Source: Bacteroidales bacterium
GTDB taxonomy: Bacteria; Bacteroidota; Bacteroidia; Bacteroidales; UBA7960
Assembly (NCBI GenBank): GCA_007132865.1
Contig: SLNU01000064.1
Location: forward strand, 1-14,011
Direction: 5' to 3'
Length of the DNA: 14,011 nucleotides
The position numbers were made by a program, and so were the translations under genes. Shown here in pieces: positions 1 through 8,255 of this stretch; position 1 is the first letter of the stretch; each line of letters starts with the position of its first letter. The notes beneath the pieces were generated by a model, which made no database searches, was not told the DNA's origin, and saw only the letters and a program-made list of their open reading frames with translations.

Positions 1-891
1 CGACCTTCCATGGGTCCCCTCATCTGTCATCCGTATGAGAGACCACTGGATTTCAGGCATCCCTTCATCGGGATGTGTTTGATGTCTGACGTAGCAGGTA
101 AACTCCTCTGCGGGGATTGTATATTCCACGTCGAACTGGAACTCGGAGAAGTCGATGCCCCCGTCCTCGGGATAAACTTCCTCGTCCCTGAGACCTGGTC
201 CGGTCCGATGTGACCCAGCATCGCCATTTGAAAAGTGTGGATGCTCATTGATATCGGACCCGGTAATCCGTCGAGGGTTGCCTTGCCTCCCCTCGAACAC
301 CCAACATGACTGTAATATTTCAAGTCTCCCCGGACCCACCCCGACAGGTACATCGTTGGGCACGTCGAGGAATTCCTCCCAATCAACTGTCGAGACGATA
401 CGATGTGAGATGGCCTCTCTGTCAACCGTCTCGAACGTGTCGGGTATCAACTCGACCTGGAAGTCTGTGAGGTCTACGTATTCCTTGATGGCTTCGGAGT
501 GTGGGATATTCTCGAACGTTATCACCTCACCGTCATCTTTCAGGAAGTCGACTACTCCGTCTCCTGACAGATTAGTGGTGGAATTATCATCGTCCGAATC
601 CGCACCGTATACTTTACCGCGAAGTATCAGATTACCGTCAAAGAAGATGAAGATATGTTGCAGTACCCAATCCTCAAGCTCCGGTGACCAGGGCATCACT
701 ATATCCCACGTGGCTGGCATGTCTACCTCTAACTCAATCTGCGGAGCTTCGACCATCTGTTCCGACGTGAAGGTGATAAAGGGTGGAAGGTTAGCCTGTC
801 CGAAGGTTCCTTCTTCATCCCTGCCCAGCACGACCGTATACTCTGGATGATACTCGATTTCGTCCCAGTCTATCGTATCTGTCAAGTGCAT
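1..891 (-). CDS. Putative tail hub/baseplate-like protein, partial (3' end outside window)
   Basis: I translated this frame by hand: it is open from an ATG at 891 through 297 codons to the left edge with no stop, so only the N-terminal part is present. Residues 1-60 look like a short beta domain. Around residues 75-120 there is a strand carrying FFDGNLILRGKVYG, then an Asp/Asn/Thr-rich stretch and LSGDGVVDFLKDDG. This arrangement (dG...rG.V, polar loop, sG.g....L) resembles the first domain of phage tail hub proteins of the gp27/gp44/Tal type. Residues from about 190 on look like an inserted or following all-beta domain. The start lies 2 bases after the stop of the propeller gene, so translation is probably coupled. 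The hub call rests on pattern and position only; another tail-tip or fibre protein is possible. No enzymatic motif was seen. Confidence 0.45.
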   Translation of the reverse strand, partial: MHLTDTIDWDEIEYHPEYTVVLGRDEEGTFGQANLPPFITFTSEQMVEAPQIELEVDMPATWDIVMPWSPELEDWVLQHIFIFFDGNLILRGKVYGADSDDDNSTTNLSGDGVVDFLKDDGEVITFENIPHSEAIKEYVDLTDFQVELIPDTFETVDREAISHRIVSTVDWEEFLDVPNDVPVGVGPGRLEILQSCWVFEGRQGNPRRITGSDINEHPHFSNGDAGSHRTGPGLRDEEVYPEDGGIDFSEFQFDVEYTIPAEEFTCYVRHQTHPDEGMPEIQWSLIRMTDEGTHGRS

Positions 892-893
892 GG

Positions 894-2801
894 CTACACC
901 GGGTCGTCTCCGAAGATTGGCGCTTGAAGCGCGTCTCGAACCTCTTCGGCTGTGGTGTATTCAGTGTCTTCTGACAGTATGAGGACACTCGTCTCGACCA
1001 CCCGCTTATCGGTGAAGGAGTGCGACATATCAGTCATGTCTACCACTAGACCCCAGAAGCCTTTAAAGTCCTCATGTATCCCGGCGCCCGGTACGACACG
1101 TATCAAGAGGCTGTCAATCTCTTCGTGAGCAATCCGTTCTCTGAACCAGGGTCTTGATACGTCCGTCATGCCATGACGCACTGAGGACGCCTGTGCTACT
1201 CCTGTGTACTTGACAAACTCTCGATAGTGCTCGCGGAACCTGAACGGATTGTCGAACACGACTGTCAGGTCCATGATGTCACCCGGTGTGACAGTTGTGG
1301 TGATTGACGGTTCGATACCGTCCGCGATTACTGTGCCGTGGTCCATGGTGATGTGCCAAGCTGGCGGTCCGGTGACAGTTGGCTCCGCTGTCAGTTGGGT
1401 GCCCGTTTGGAATACGACTTCTCCTCGGACACTGGCACGTCTGATGGCGGCCTCGTACTGTGCGCCACTTGTCATGGTAGTGGTACCACGGATTGGCGTA
1501 TCGTGTATGTATACCGCAGGAGTGTGACGTGAGCCGTATGCGAGATGCAGGCCGTCTGGATGGAATGCCAGAGACTCGACAGTTTCGAACGTATTGGCAG
1601 AATTGTCCCTCGCGTCGGTCAACGTGACCCTCAGGTCGTAGTCTGGATGTGTGTCATTAATCCGAACTAAGCCCGTGTCGTGCTCGCCATATCCGATGTA
1701 TTTAGAATCCCCGGAATAACGGTTGTACCATACGTTATTGGTAGCGTCCTGGATAATTGTCACGCCGCTGAAGTTATCTGCGACATCACGGACCCAGAGC
1801 TGTTGACTCGTCCCGCCGCCAAATGTCAAGAATCTGGAGTCTGGTGACCAGTCGAGGACTCGAAGGTTGTCTCCCGTCGAAAAGGTAAACACTGCGGTCG
1901 TGTAGCTACCATGCTCGAACACCTTCAACCCCATATCGGACGTGCCGTATCCCAGATAGCTCCCGTCAGGAGAATATCTAATATCCCTGATAGTACCTTC
2001 CTCGGCATCGAGCTGTATTACTCCTGTCACGTCCCAGTCCGCAGGGTCCGACGCTGTTATGTCAAATAAATATACGTAACCCCGGTTCGTACCGACAGCC
2101 ATCTCGTCTCCGTCAGGATGGAAGTGTACGGCCGTCGGTATTCCCAGGAAATCGCTGTCCGGGATGGTGTACTCGTGTCCGTAATCTGAAGCGTCTCGGA
2201 CTTCGAGGGAGCCATCCCCGAGACACATCGCCAGCCACGAATCGTCGGTGGAGTGGGCAACGTGATTGGCGTCTGACGGATGGCCCATACTCCTGAAGAG
2301 TCCCCACGTCCCACCGACATGATAGACGATTGACTCTCCGCCATTGCACGCAGCGACCAGCCTATCGCCTGCATGGTTGAAGTCCAGATACCTGACACGA
2401 TGGTTCATCTGGTCGTTTATCTTGACCAACGGCCACCGCGCCACTTCTGGGTCAACTTCCGGCGGTTCGATAGTTACCTCTTCCTCGAACGCGTCGCCGT
2501 CTACGTGTAATTCATCTACGAATATACCGTCATCCGTGCCTTGCCCGAAAAAGCCTGTTCGGTTATCCAGGCCTTGTATGTCTGCAACCGACACAGTCAT
2601 CAGAACAGTGCCGCCTATCTGAACTTCGACAGCTTCGCCGTCCACGTCCCAGTTAATCTCGAAGTCTTCCCACGTTTCCGTCACGAAAGTGTATGGTGCG
2701 GTATCCAGTACACGCTCGCCTTCCTCTGCATCATTGGCGACCAGTGCAACCTCATCAGTCTGAGGACTGAGACGTAGTGCCAGATATGGATGACTGGGCA
2801 T
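894..2801 (-). CDS. Seven-bladed beta-propeller (WD40-like) tail protein, candidate receptor-binding protein
   Basis: This 635-residue protein has three parts. Residues 1-103 resemble the second half of a LamG/concanavalin-like jelly roll (YLALRLSP, then TWEDFEINWDVDG, then FVDELHVDG). Residues about 135-435 hold seven repeats of the WD40/propeller type, each with a pattern like 'v..l.fspDg..la.g...g.v.v.d': examples are FHPDGDEMAVGTNRGYVYLFD, RYSPDGSYLGYGTS and AFHPDGLHLAYGS. Residues about 450-635 form a further domain I do not recognise. No signal peptide, membrane segment or catalytic motif was seen. The start follows an AGGTGA Shine-Dalgarno six bases upstream and lies one base after the stop of the spike gene. 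Its place beside a beta-helix spike suggests a tail-tip adhesin that binds host surface glycans or proteins; that role is inferred. The lectin-like half domain may belong structurally to the previous gene. Confidence 0.7.
   Translation of the reverse strand: MPSHPYLALRLSPQTDEVALVANDAEEGERVLDTAPYTFVTETWEDFEINWDVDGEAVEVQIGGTVLMTVSVADIQGLDNRTGFFGQGTDDGIFVDELHVDGDAFEEEVTIEPPEVDPEVARWPLVKINDQMNHRVRYLDFNHAGDRLVAACNGGESIVYHVGGTWGLFRSMGHPSDANHVAHSTDDSWLAMCLGDGSLEVRDASDYGHEYTIPDSDFLGIPTAVHFHPDGDEMAVGTNRGYVYLFDITASDPADWDVTGVIQLDAEEGTIRDIRYSPDGSYLGYGTSDMGLKVFEHGSYTTAVFTFSTGDNLRVLDWSPDSRFLTFGGGTSQQLWVRDVADNFSGVTIIQDATNNVWYNRYSGDSKYIGYGEHDTGLVRINDTHPDYDLRVTLTDARDNSANTFETVESLAFHPDGLHLAYGSRHTPAVYIHDTPIRGTTTMTSGAQYEAAIRRASVRGEVVFQTGTQLTAEPTVTGPPAWHITMDHGTVIADGIEPSITTTVTPGDIMDLTVVFDNPFRFREHYREFVKYTGVAQASSVRHGMTDVSRPWFRERIAHEEIDSLLIRVVPGAGIHEDFKGFWGLVVDMTDMSHSFTDKRVVETSVLILSEDTEYTTAEEVRDALQAPIFGDDPV
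1497..2399 (-). repeat. Seven WD40-like blade repeats within the propeller protein
   Basis: The repeats are divergent protein-level repeats of about 40-50 residues, beginning near residues 135, 178, 221, 270, 312, 356 and 407. Each has an Asp/Asn-containing turn (NHAGD, STDDS, HPDGD, SPDGS, SPDSR, SGDSK, HPDGL) followed by a strand with small residues, and ends in a strand usually closed by an acidic residue (for example YLFD, WVRD, YIHD). Seven is the commonest blade number for a closed WD40 ring. Confidence 0.7.
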
Positions 2802-2813
2802 GTCAGTTCACCT
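2802..2813 (-). promoter_or_regulatory. Shine-Dalgarno and stop/start junction between spike and propeller genes
   Basis: AGGTGA (2808-2813) lies inside the last codons of the spike gene and six bases before the propeller ATG. The spike stop TGA (2803-2805) is separated from that ATG by a single C. The propeller frame is +1 relative to the spike frame and is blocked upstream by its own TGA at 2808-2810. Skipping the T of the spike stop would join the two frames. Confidence 0.6.
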
Positions 2814-4887
2814 GCCCTGCCCCGAAACGGATTTCAATTTCCATGTCGTCATCGACTCCCACGTCCTCCAGATAGTAATGTCCACGTATTGGAATGAAAG
2901 GACCCGATGGTAGAGTGGGGCCGTTGTAAAGCTCGTCAGTACCGGTCGAAAGTCCGTTCCATCTGAGAGATACATTACCTTCTCGGGACTGTGCATCGTG
3001 CGGTGTGAAGCCATCAGCAGTTTCGTGACTGTCTGGATTAGGATTGGCACTCCCATCCCTGTCGTAGTGTTCTGACAGTTCTTCGATGGTATATGCGAAG
3101 TTGTCGATGAGTCTGTCATGCGGTCTTTCCGGCACATCCACCTGGTCCCACCATGTACTTTCGCCTTCTGGTATAGTGGAAGGGCCCCATAGATAGAAGC
3201 CTGCTCCGTTGTGACGGTTATCGGTAACTGTCATACTTCCGACGGGCGTGTCGTCTGTGTGGTCCGAGAACATGGTAAATGTCATTACGCCATCGTTGTC
3301 ATCTATTCGGACCCTGTGCCACTGCTCCGCACTAAATGTCGCAGAAGTGTCATCTAACAGACTACCAGTGGAGCCGTTCTGGAATTCGTATAATTCCATC
3401 CTGCCATTGACACAATCCAGCAGATACCCGGAGTAGCTGTCTTGGTCGGGCTCCAGGTAGAAGATGAACCGACTTCTCATCCCATCGGAGAGGGACGACT
3501 GACGGAATATGAAGTCAAACGGTTCCCCACGTTCTGGATATCTGAGAAGTCCGTCGCCAGGATGACTCCCGATGACGTGTGAGCCACCTGTCGGAGCAGT
3601 GAAACGGAACGAAGCGTCAGAATCCGGACTCGTGATTGACGTGTCTCTGCTGAAGTGGGTAGAGCTGCCGTGTACTGTGTGGTACGGGGCCAGTACTGGC
3701 GTAATGTTGAATCTGTCGACCTCAGGAACGTAGCGTCGGAGCCACGAGGTTCTGTCAGGATTCAGAGCGGTCGGGTCCGATGGGTCGCCCGGGTCTTCCT
3801 CCAAGCCCCACCACGGTTCCATGTTGGGTGAATCAGGATTGCTAACGATTGCACTCGACGGAACGTTGATGGCTCGTGTATCTCCCGAACCTGTGATATG
3901 TATATCTTCAAAGCGGTAATCTACGCTGCCCCCGGAGCCGTCGAACACTGCGTATACATCATTGGAGTTATTCTCGATTCTGACATTACGGATGAGTCCG
4001 CTGGCCGACGAGCCGAGGTGTTGTGTCAGTGTTACGGCACCAGTTCCCACGGTTCCCGATGCATATCGGATATCGCAGTTGTCAACAAGCACTTCATTCT
4101 CAGGCGTTGACTCTGTGCCATCAGGACGGCGTAACCAGAAGCCTCTCTGATTTCTGGTATATGAACCTCTGTAATCATAAACGTCAATCGTCACCCGATA
4201 CGCAGTCGAATAATCGTTGCCCAGCCTGACGTGAGAAATGTTGTTATTCTGATAGAGACCGCCCACTACGATTGTCTGTCCCCTCTGTGCCCCGGCGTAG
4301 CCGTCGAGATAGCAGCCGTTATCAACGAACCAGTCGGCCTGACACCACAGTAGTCTCAGAGTCCCGACGTGTGGCGTTGACCCATTGTGTGAACCGACAT
4401 ACCAGCCCTGTGCCCCACTGCTTACGCCTGCCGCGTTCCCGTCAAGAAGGCGACACCTCTTCCAAATTACCTCAGAACCTTCTGTCCGGGCGTCACTTCG
4501 AATTCGGTTGTTACCATCGGTGAGGGTTCCAACTACCGTCAGATTCTCGATGAGTAGGACGCTGTCGCCACTCGCGTTTATGTTGATACCGTTGTTATTA
4601 TTCGTTCCTATATCCAGTACAACATCACCGAAGTCTCCCAGTCCGATGATGTGTACGTCCTGCCAGTTACCCGACGGCTCTGTCCTGTTCCACTGGTAGG
4701 TACCCGGCTCAATTTCGACTCGCGTGTTATTTGATACGTGTAGGTCGAAGTATGGGTCGATGGTCGCACCCTGAGTAAGTCCCTCTTCGTTGAGATTAAC
4801 TGTCGAAGTCGTGTTGGGCATTGGGTGGTCCCACAATGCATCAGGCCAGGGGTCACGGTTCGGTCCGGGTATGGGTGGCGTTGTCAT
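2803..4887 (-). CDS. Beta-helix plus jelly-roll tail spike protein
   Basis: This 694-residue protein starts with a Pro-rich leader (MTTPPIPGPN) and then has a long stretch, about residues 45-350, of short strands with Asn/Gly turns (VLDIGTNNNNG, LIENLTVVGT, EVLVDNCDIRYASG, IRNVRIENNSND, YRFEDIHITGSG). That is typical of a right-handed parallel beta-helix of the pectin-lyase type. Residues about 415-585 resemble a LamG/concanavalin-like jelly roll (GYLLDCVNGRMELYEF, QWHRVRIDDNDGVMTFTMF). Residues about 592-694 look like the first half of a second jelly roll (NFAYTIEELSEHYDRD, GNVSLRWNG, EIEIRFGAG). Its ATG shares one base with the tape measure stop (TGATG), with GGAG about ten bases upstream. 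Such proteins are usually tail spikes that bind or cleave surface polysaccharide; no catalytic residues could be assigned. The fold call is good, the function is inferred. Confidence 0.7.
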   Translation of the reverse strand: MTTPPIPGPNRDPWPDALWDHPMPNTTSTVNLNEEGLTQGATIDPYFDLHVSNNTRVEIEPGTYQWNRTEPSGNWQDVHIIGLGDFGDVVLDIGTNNNNGININASGDSVLLIENLTVVGTLTDGNNRIRSDARTEGSEVIWKRCRLLDGNAAGVSSGAQGWYVGSHNGSTPHVGTLRLLWCQADWFVDNGCYLDGYAGAQRGQTIVVGGLYQNNNISHVRLGNDYSTAYRVTIDVYDYRGSYTRNQRGFWLRRPDGTESTPENEVLVDNCDIRYASGTVGTGAVTLTQHLGSSASGLIRNVRIENNSNDVYAVFDGSGGSVDYRFEDIHITGSGDTRAINVPSSAIVSNPDSPNMEPWWGLEEDPGDPSDPTALNPDRTSWLRRYVPEVDRFNITPVLAPYHTVHGSSTHFSRDTSITSPDSDASFRFTAPTGGSHVIGSHPGDGLLRYPERGEPFDFIFRQSSLSDGMRSRFIFYLEPDQDSYSGYLLDCVNGRMELYEFQNGSTGSLLDDTSATFSAEQWHRVRIDDNDGVMTFTMFSDHTDDTPVGSMTVTDNRHNGAGFYLWGPSTIPEGESTWWDQVDVPERPHDRLIDNFAYTIEELSEHYDRDGSANPNPDSHETADGFTPHDAQSREGNVSLRWNGLSTGTDELYNGPTLPSGPFIPIRGHYYLEDVGVDDDMEIEIRFGAGQVN

Positions 4888-7800
4888 CAGCTAATGTCTC
4901 CGCGCTTTGTCCTATTTATCTCGCGCTTAATAACGGCTCTTGCGGTGTCTCGGATAATCCGCTCGATGGTATCGTCGTCCGTTCTGATGAGCGTCTCCAG
5001 TATCATGTCATCCATCCCGGATTCGACACCTTCTTGGACAGCTTCCATCATTTCCTCTTTAGTCATACCGCTGCCAGCTCCAATACCTATTACGCTACCG
5101 TCCAGGCTTGAGGCGTCGGGGTCCACTGCCATCGCTCCTGCTGCGTCCCGGGAAGCTCTCACCAATTCATTTGTATTATTCCTGATACCTCTGGCGATGG
5201 TGTCAACGAACGCAGGGCCTGTCTGTGTCAGGTCGTCGAGGGGTCCTTCGTCTGCATCGGAGCCAGGTAACATACTTCTGACACGGTCGGCGGCTCTCCT
5301 CGCTGCATCGACAGCACGCTTGGCCCGGGCAGAGACTCCGTCTGCGAACGCTGACATGATGGCCTCACCAGCCGAGCGGAACTGACTGGTGAATCCTCGG
5401 ATTATAGACACCATTTCAGACGCTGCGTTACTGACTGCCTGCTTCGCGTCGTTCAGGGTGTTGGTGATGACCGCCAACATTTCTGACATGATATTCTGAA
5501 CTGTCGTCAGGATATCATTCATCAGCCCCGTGATGGTATCGTGTATCGCGTTCCACGATGCATCCAGTGTGTCGTGGATAGACTGTTGTGTCGTGTCGAT
5601 GAAGTTTTCAATAGCGGACCAAATCTGGTCGAACATCTGCTCGATGCTGTTCATCGTATCTGTCAGGAATCCCTCAATAGAGGACCAGACAGTGTCAATC
5701 ATCGACTCAATCGTATCCATCGTCGAGGTTAAGAAGTCCTCGATGGATGACCAAATAGAATCTATCATGGACTCGATAGTTTCCATGGTGCTGGTCAGGA
5801 AGTCCTCGATGGATGACCATACGCTGTCAATCATCGACTCGATGGACTCCATGGTACTTGTCAAGAAGTCCTCAATTGACGACCACACGGCGTCAATCAT
5901 TGACTCGATAGTGTCCATCGTATTTGTCAGGAAGTCTTCAATGGCGGACCACACTGCGTCTACCATATCCTGGATAGACTCCATCGTAGCTGTCAAGAAG
6001 TCGAGGATAGCATCCCACGCAGCCTGAAGCATTTCGGATATGGTGTTGGTGATATCCGTCAAGAACTCGGAGATTGCGTTCCACACCGTGTCGAACGTCT
6101 CTGCTATCGTGTTGAGTATCTGACCCAGGAACTCGGAGATTGTGTTCCACGCCTCGGTAAGCATGTCACTGATAGCGGACATGGTATCTGTCAGGAAGTC
6201 GAGTATAGCAGTCCATGCCGTCTGCATCAACTCGAAGATGGTCTCCAGTACTCCCGTCAGGAATTCGACCACAGCTTCCCACACCGTGCTGACAACGTCG
6301 AAGAGGAGTTGAAGCATATCAGCCCACAGGTCCACGTAAGCCTGCAGGGCGGCCATGAACAGCTCCAGAAGGGCGCCAAGTATTTCACCGATGAATTCCA
6401 GTATGGCGTTGAATATGTCAGGGATTACGGAGCCGAAGATGAGTGCCTTGCCCCAGTCAACGAAGGCCGTCACGATAGCAGTAAGCAGGGTGACAATTGC
6501 GTTCAGTAACAGCTCGCCAAATCGGGTTGCCAGTTCGACAATGGCACCAAAGGCACCAACTGTCAGTTCTTTGAGCAGCTCGAAGGCTGTGCTCCAATCA
6601 CCCCGTAGGATGGCCAGCCCGAAGCGGATGACGTTAAGCATCGTCTCCAGAGCAAATGTCACAATGTCGACCAGAAGGTCCCAGAAGGGGCCGATGATAC
6701 CCATTACGGCCTCGCCGTGCTGGGCCCACAGGTCTTGTACGGCTGTCAGAACAGTGACGAAAGCGTCGTGCCAGACCTGCAACGTCTCAAGGAATTCCTG
6801 CCTGAGAAGTTGGATAAGCGGGTCCAGTCGTGTCATAATAGTAGCAACAGCTTCGGTTACCGTCGTACGGATACCCATGAAGTCCGTAGCGAAGGCAGCC
6901 GCCAGCAGAGCTACCGCCGCGATGATAAGTCCGATTGGTCCCAGTAGGGCGAGGGCGCCTGCTCCTGCGATACCGAAGGACCCAGCGAGTCCGGCTAATG
7001 CACCAATAGCCGGGGCTATTGTTATCAGCATCGTGCCAAGTAGCATCAGGAGCGGACCAATCGCAGCAGCCAATGCAGCTACCACAATTATGACACGTCG
7101 GGTCGCGGGACTCATTTCCCCGAACCGTTGTGTCGCGGATTGGAGAACATCGGCCACCATCCTCAGGGCGGGTAACATGTCAGTGCCGAACTGTATTGCG
7201 AGGTCCGCTACGTTAGACCGGAGAATTGACAATTGAGCGGAGAAACTTTCGAGCTGCTTGTCAGCAACTTCCTGGGCCGTGCCACCCGCATTAGCCAGTT
7301 CTCCTGTGTATTCGTCGAGTGCTTCAGAATTACCTACCAGAAGGGCGAGGGCATCGCCAGCCTGTTGGCTCAATCCGAGAGTGGACAGGGCAGCTTCTCT
7401 CTGTTCTGTTGACATACCCTCCGTGGCCTGCTCCACGTCCCGGGTAATGTCAGCAATCGAACGCATGTTACCTTCGGCGTCAAACACCTCAATGCCCATC
7501 TCCTCGAACGCTTCTGCGTTGGAGTTAGCACTGGATGCAAGGTCCCTAATCATCCGATTGAGCGCAGTGCCAGCCCTCTGACCCTTCAACCCCTGGTCAG
7601 CAAATGTCGCCAATGCGGCAATACCATCGTCTGTTTCGACACCGAACTCCCTCATCGCAGCGGCCGCTTTAGTTGTCAGGGCAGTACCAAATTCTTCAAC
7701 CGACGCATTGGCTAATGTGTTCGCTTTGACAAGTTTATCTCCCAGGTCTGCAGCGTCACTCATTTCCATACCGAGACCAGACGCAGCATCGGTGAGTATG

Positions 7801-8252
7801 TCAGTCGCCTGAGCCATATCGAACATGCCAGCCTGAGCGAAGTTAGCGAAGTCGCCCATCGCCTCTACCGATTCACCTGCATCCATACCCGCAGAAGCCA
7901 TGAAGAAATACGCCTCTGCAACTTCATCAGCACTAAATGTCGTGGTCTTGGCAACATCACGAGCCGTCTCTTCCATGTTGGTCCGCATGGCGCTGTCAAC
8001 ATCCCCCATAATCGCAATGGACTGAGTCATTGCAGAGTCGAAGTCCGCCGCTGTCTTGACGGCGAGACCGCCCATCGCAACTAACGGAGCGGTGACACCT
8101 TTGGTCATCGTCTTGCCAGCAGATTGCATGGATTGACCCATGCTCTGGGCACTGCTCTCCAGCCCCGACATGTCAGATTGAGCGTTGGAAATCTCCCGCG
8201 ACCATTGCGAGGCGTCGAGAGTTAGCTCAGCCTTCAGACGTTCAAATGCCAT
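4887..8252 (-). CDS. Tail tape measure protein
   Basis: At 1121 residues this is the largest protein in the window. It lies just after the tail chaperone, the expected place for the tape measure that sets tail length. Residues 1-95 are a polar helical leader. Residues about 95-300 match the phage minor-tail/tape-measure core in style (FMASAGMDAGES, GLKGQRAGTALNRM). Residues about 386-455 are strongly hydrophobic, with one or more possible membrane-inserting helices. Residues about 460-655 are amphipathic helices. Residues 657-920 are twelve 22-residue repeats. The C-terminus carries the LPGSDADEGPLDDL and GPAFVDTIARGI segments common at tape measure ends. GGAG lies nine bases before the start. 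If fully helical, at the usual rough 0.15 nm per residue it would fit a tail of about 160-170 nm. Confidence 0.92.
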   Translation of the reverse strand: MAFERLKAELTLDASQWSREISNAQSDMSGLESSAQSMGQSMQSAGKTMTKGVTAPLVAMGGLAVKTAADFDSAMTQSIAIMGDVDSAMRTNMEETARDVAKTTTFSADEVAEAYFFMASAGMDAGESVEAMGDFANFAQAGMFDMAQATDILTDAASGLGMEMSDAADLGDKLVKANTLANASVEEFGTALTTKAAAAMREFGVETDDGIAALATFADQGLKGQRAGTALNRMIRDLASSANSNAEAFEEMGIEVFDAEGNMRSIADITRDVEQATEGMSTEQREAALSTLGLSQQAGDALALLVGNSEALDEYTGELANAGGTAQEVADKQLESFSAQLSILRSNVADLAIQFGTDMLPALRMVADVLQSATQRFGEMSPATRRVIIVVAALAAAIGPLLMLLGTMLITIAPAIGALAGLAGSFGIAGAGALALLGPIGLIIAAVALLAAAFATDFMGIRTTVTEAVATIMTRLDPLIQLLRQEFLETLQVWHDAFVTVLTAVQDLWAQHGEAVMGIIGPFWDLLVDIVTFALETMLNVIRFGLAILRGDWSTAFELLKELTVGAFGAIVELATRFGELLLNAIVTLLTAIVTAFVDWGKALIFGSVIPDIFNAILEFIGEILGALLELFMAALQAYVDLWADMLQLLFDVVSTVWEAVVEFLTGVLETIFELMQTAWTAILDFLTDTMSAISDMLTEAWNTISEFLGQILNTIAETFDTVWNAISEFLTDITNTISEMLQAAWDAILDFLTATMESIQDMVDAVWSAIEDFLTNTMDTIESMIDAVWSSIEDFLTSTMESIESMIDSVWSSIEDFLTSTMETIESMIDSIWSSIEDFLTSTMDTIESMIDTVWSSIEGFLTDTMNSIEQMFDQIWSAIENFIDTTQQSIHDTLDASWNAIHDTITGLMNDILTTVQNIMSEMLAVITNTLNDAKQAVSNAASEMVSIIRGFTSQFRSAGEAIMSAFADGVSARAKRAVDAARRAADRVRSMLPGSDADEGPLDDLTQTGPAFVDTIARGIRNNTNELVRASRDAAGAMAVDPDASSLDGSVIGIGAGSGMTKEEMMEAVQEGVESGMDDMILETLIRTDDDTIERIIRDTARAVIKREINRTKRGDIS
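5493..6284 (-). repeat. Twelve tandem 66-bp (22-residue) repeats in the tape measure gene
   Basis: Twelve consecutive 22-residue units fill residues 657-920 without gaps. Each starts with a small or aliphatic residue followed by an invariant Trp and mostly continues like VWSSIEDFLTSTMESIESMI. Units 6-9 are nearly identical, while the first and last units are diverged. At DNA level the central copies share a segment like GAAGTCCTCGATGGATGACC (plus-strand sense). Twenty-two residues equal two hendecads, which suits a long straight amphipathic helix or coiled coil. The gradient of identity suggests expansion from the middle by unequal recombination or slippage. Confidence 0.9.
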
Positions 8253-8255
8253 GTG

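Noticed and set aside
27..425. 132-codon minus-strand open frame
   Set aside because: It lies in another phase within the partial hub-like gene and has no start signal.
248..850. 200-codon plus-strand open frame at the left end
   Set aside because: It is antisense to the continuous 297-codon minus-strand frame that follows the propeller gene in phase with the operon; Ser/Thr-rich composition typical of a shadow.
5530..6027. 165-codon plus-strand open frame with repeats
   Set aside because: Its repeats are only the reverse complement of the 66-bp tape measure repeats.
6355..7236. 293-codon plus-strand open frame opposite the tape measure gene
   Set aside because: Composition is low-complexity (Ser/Ala/Arg-rich) and mirrors the tape measure codons; no neighbour shares its direction.
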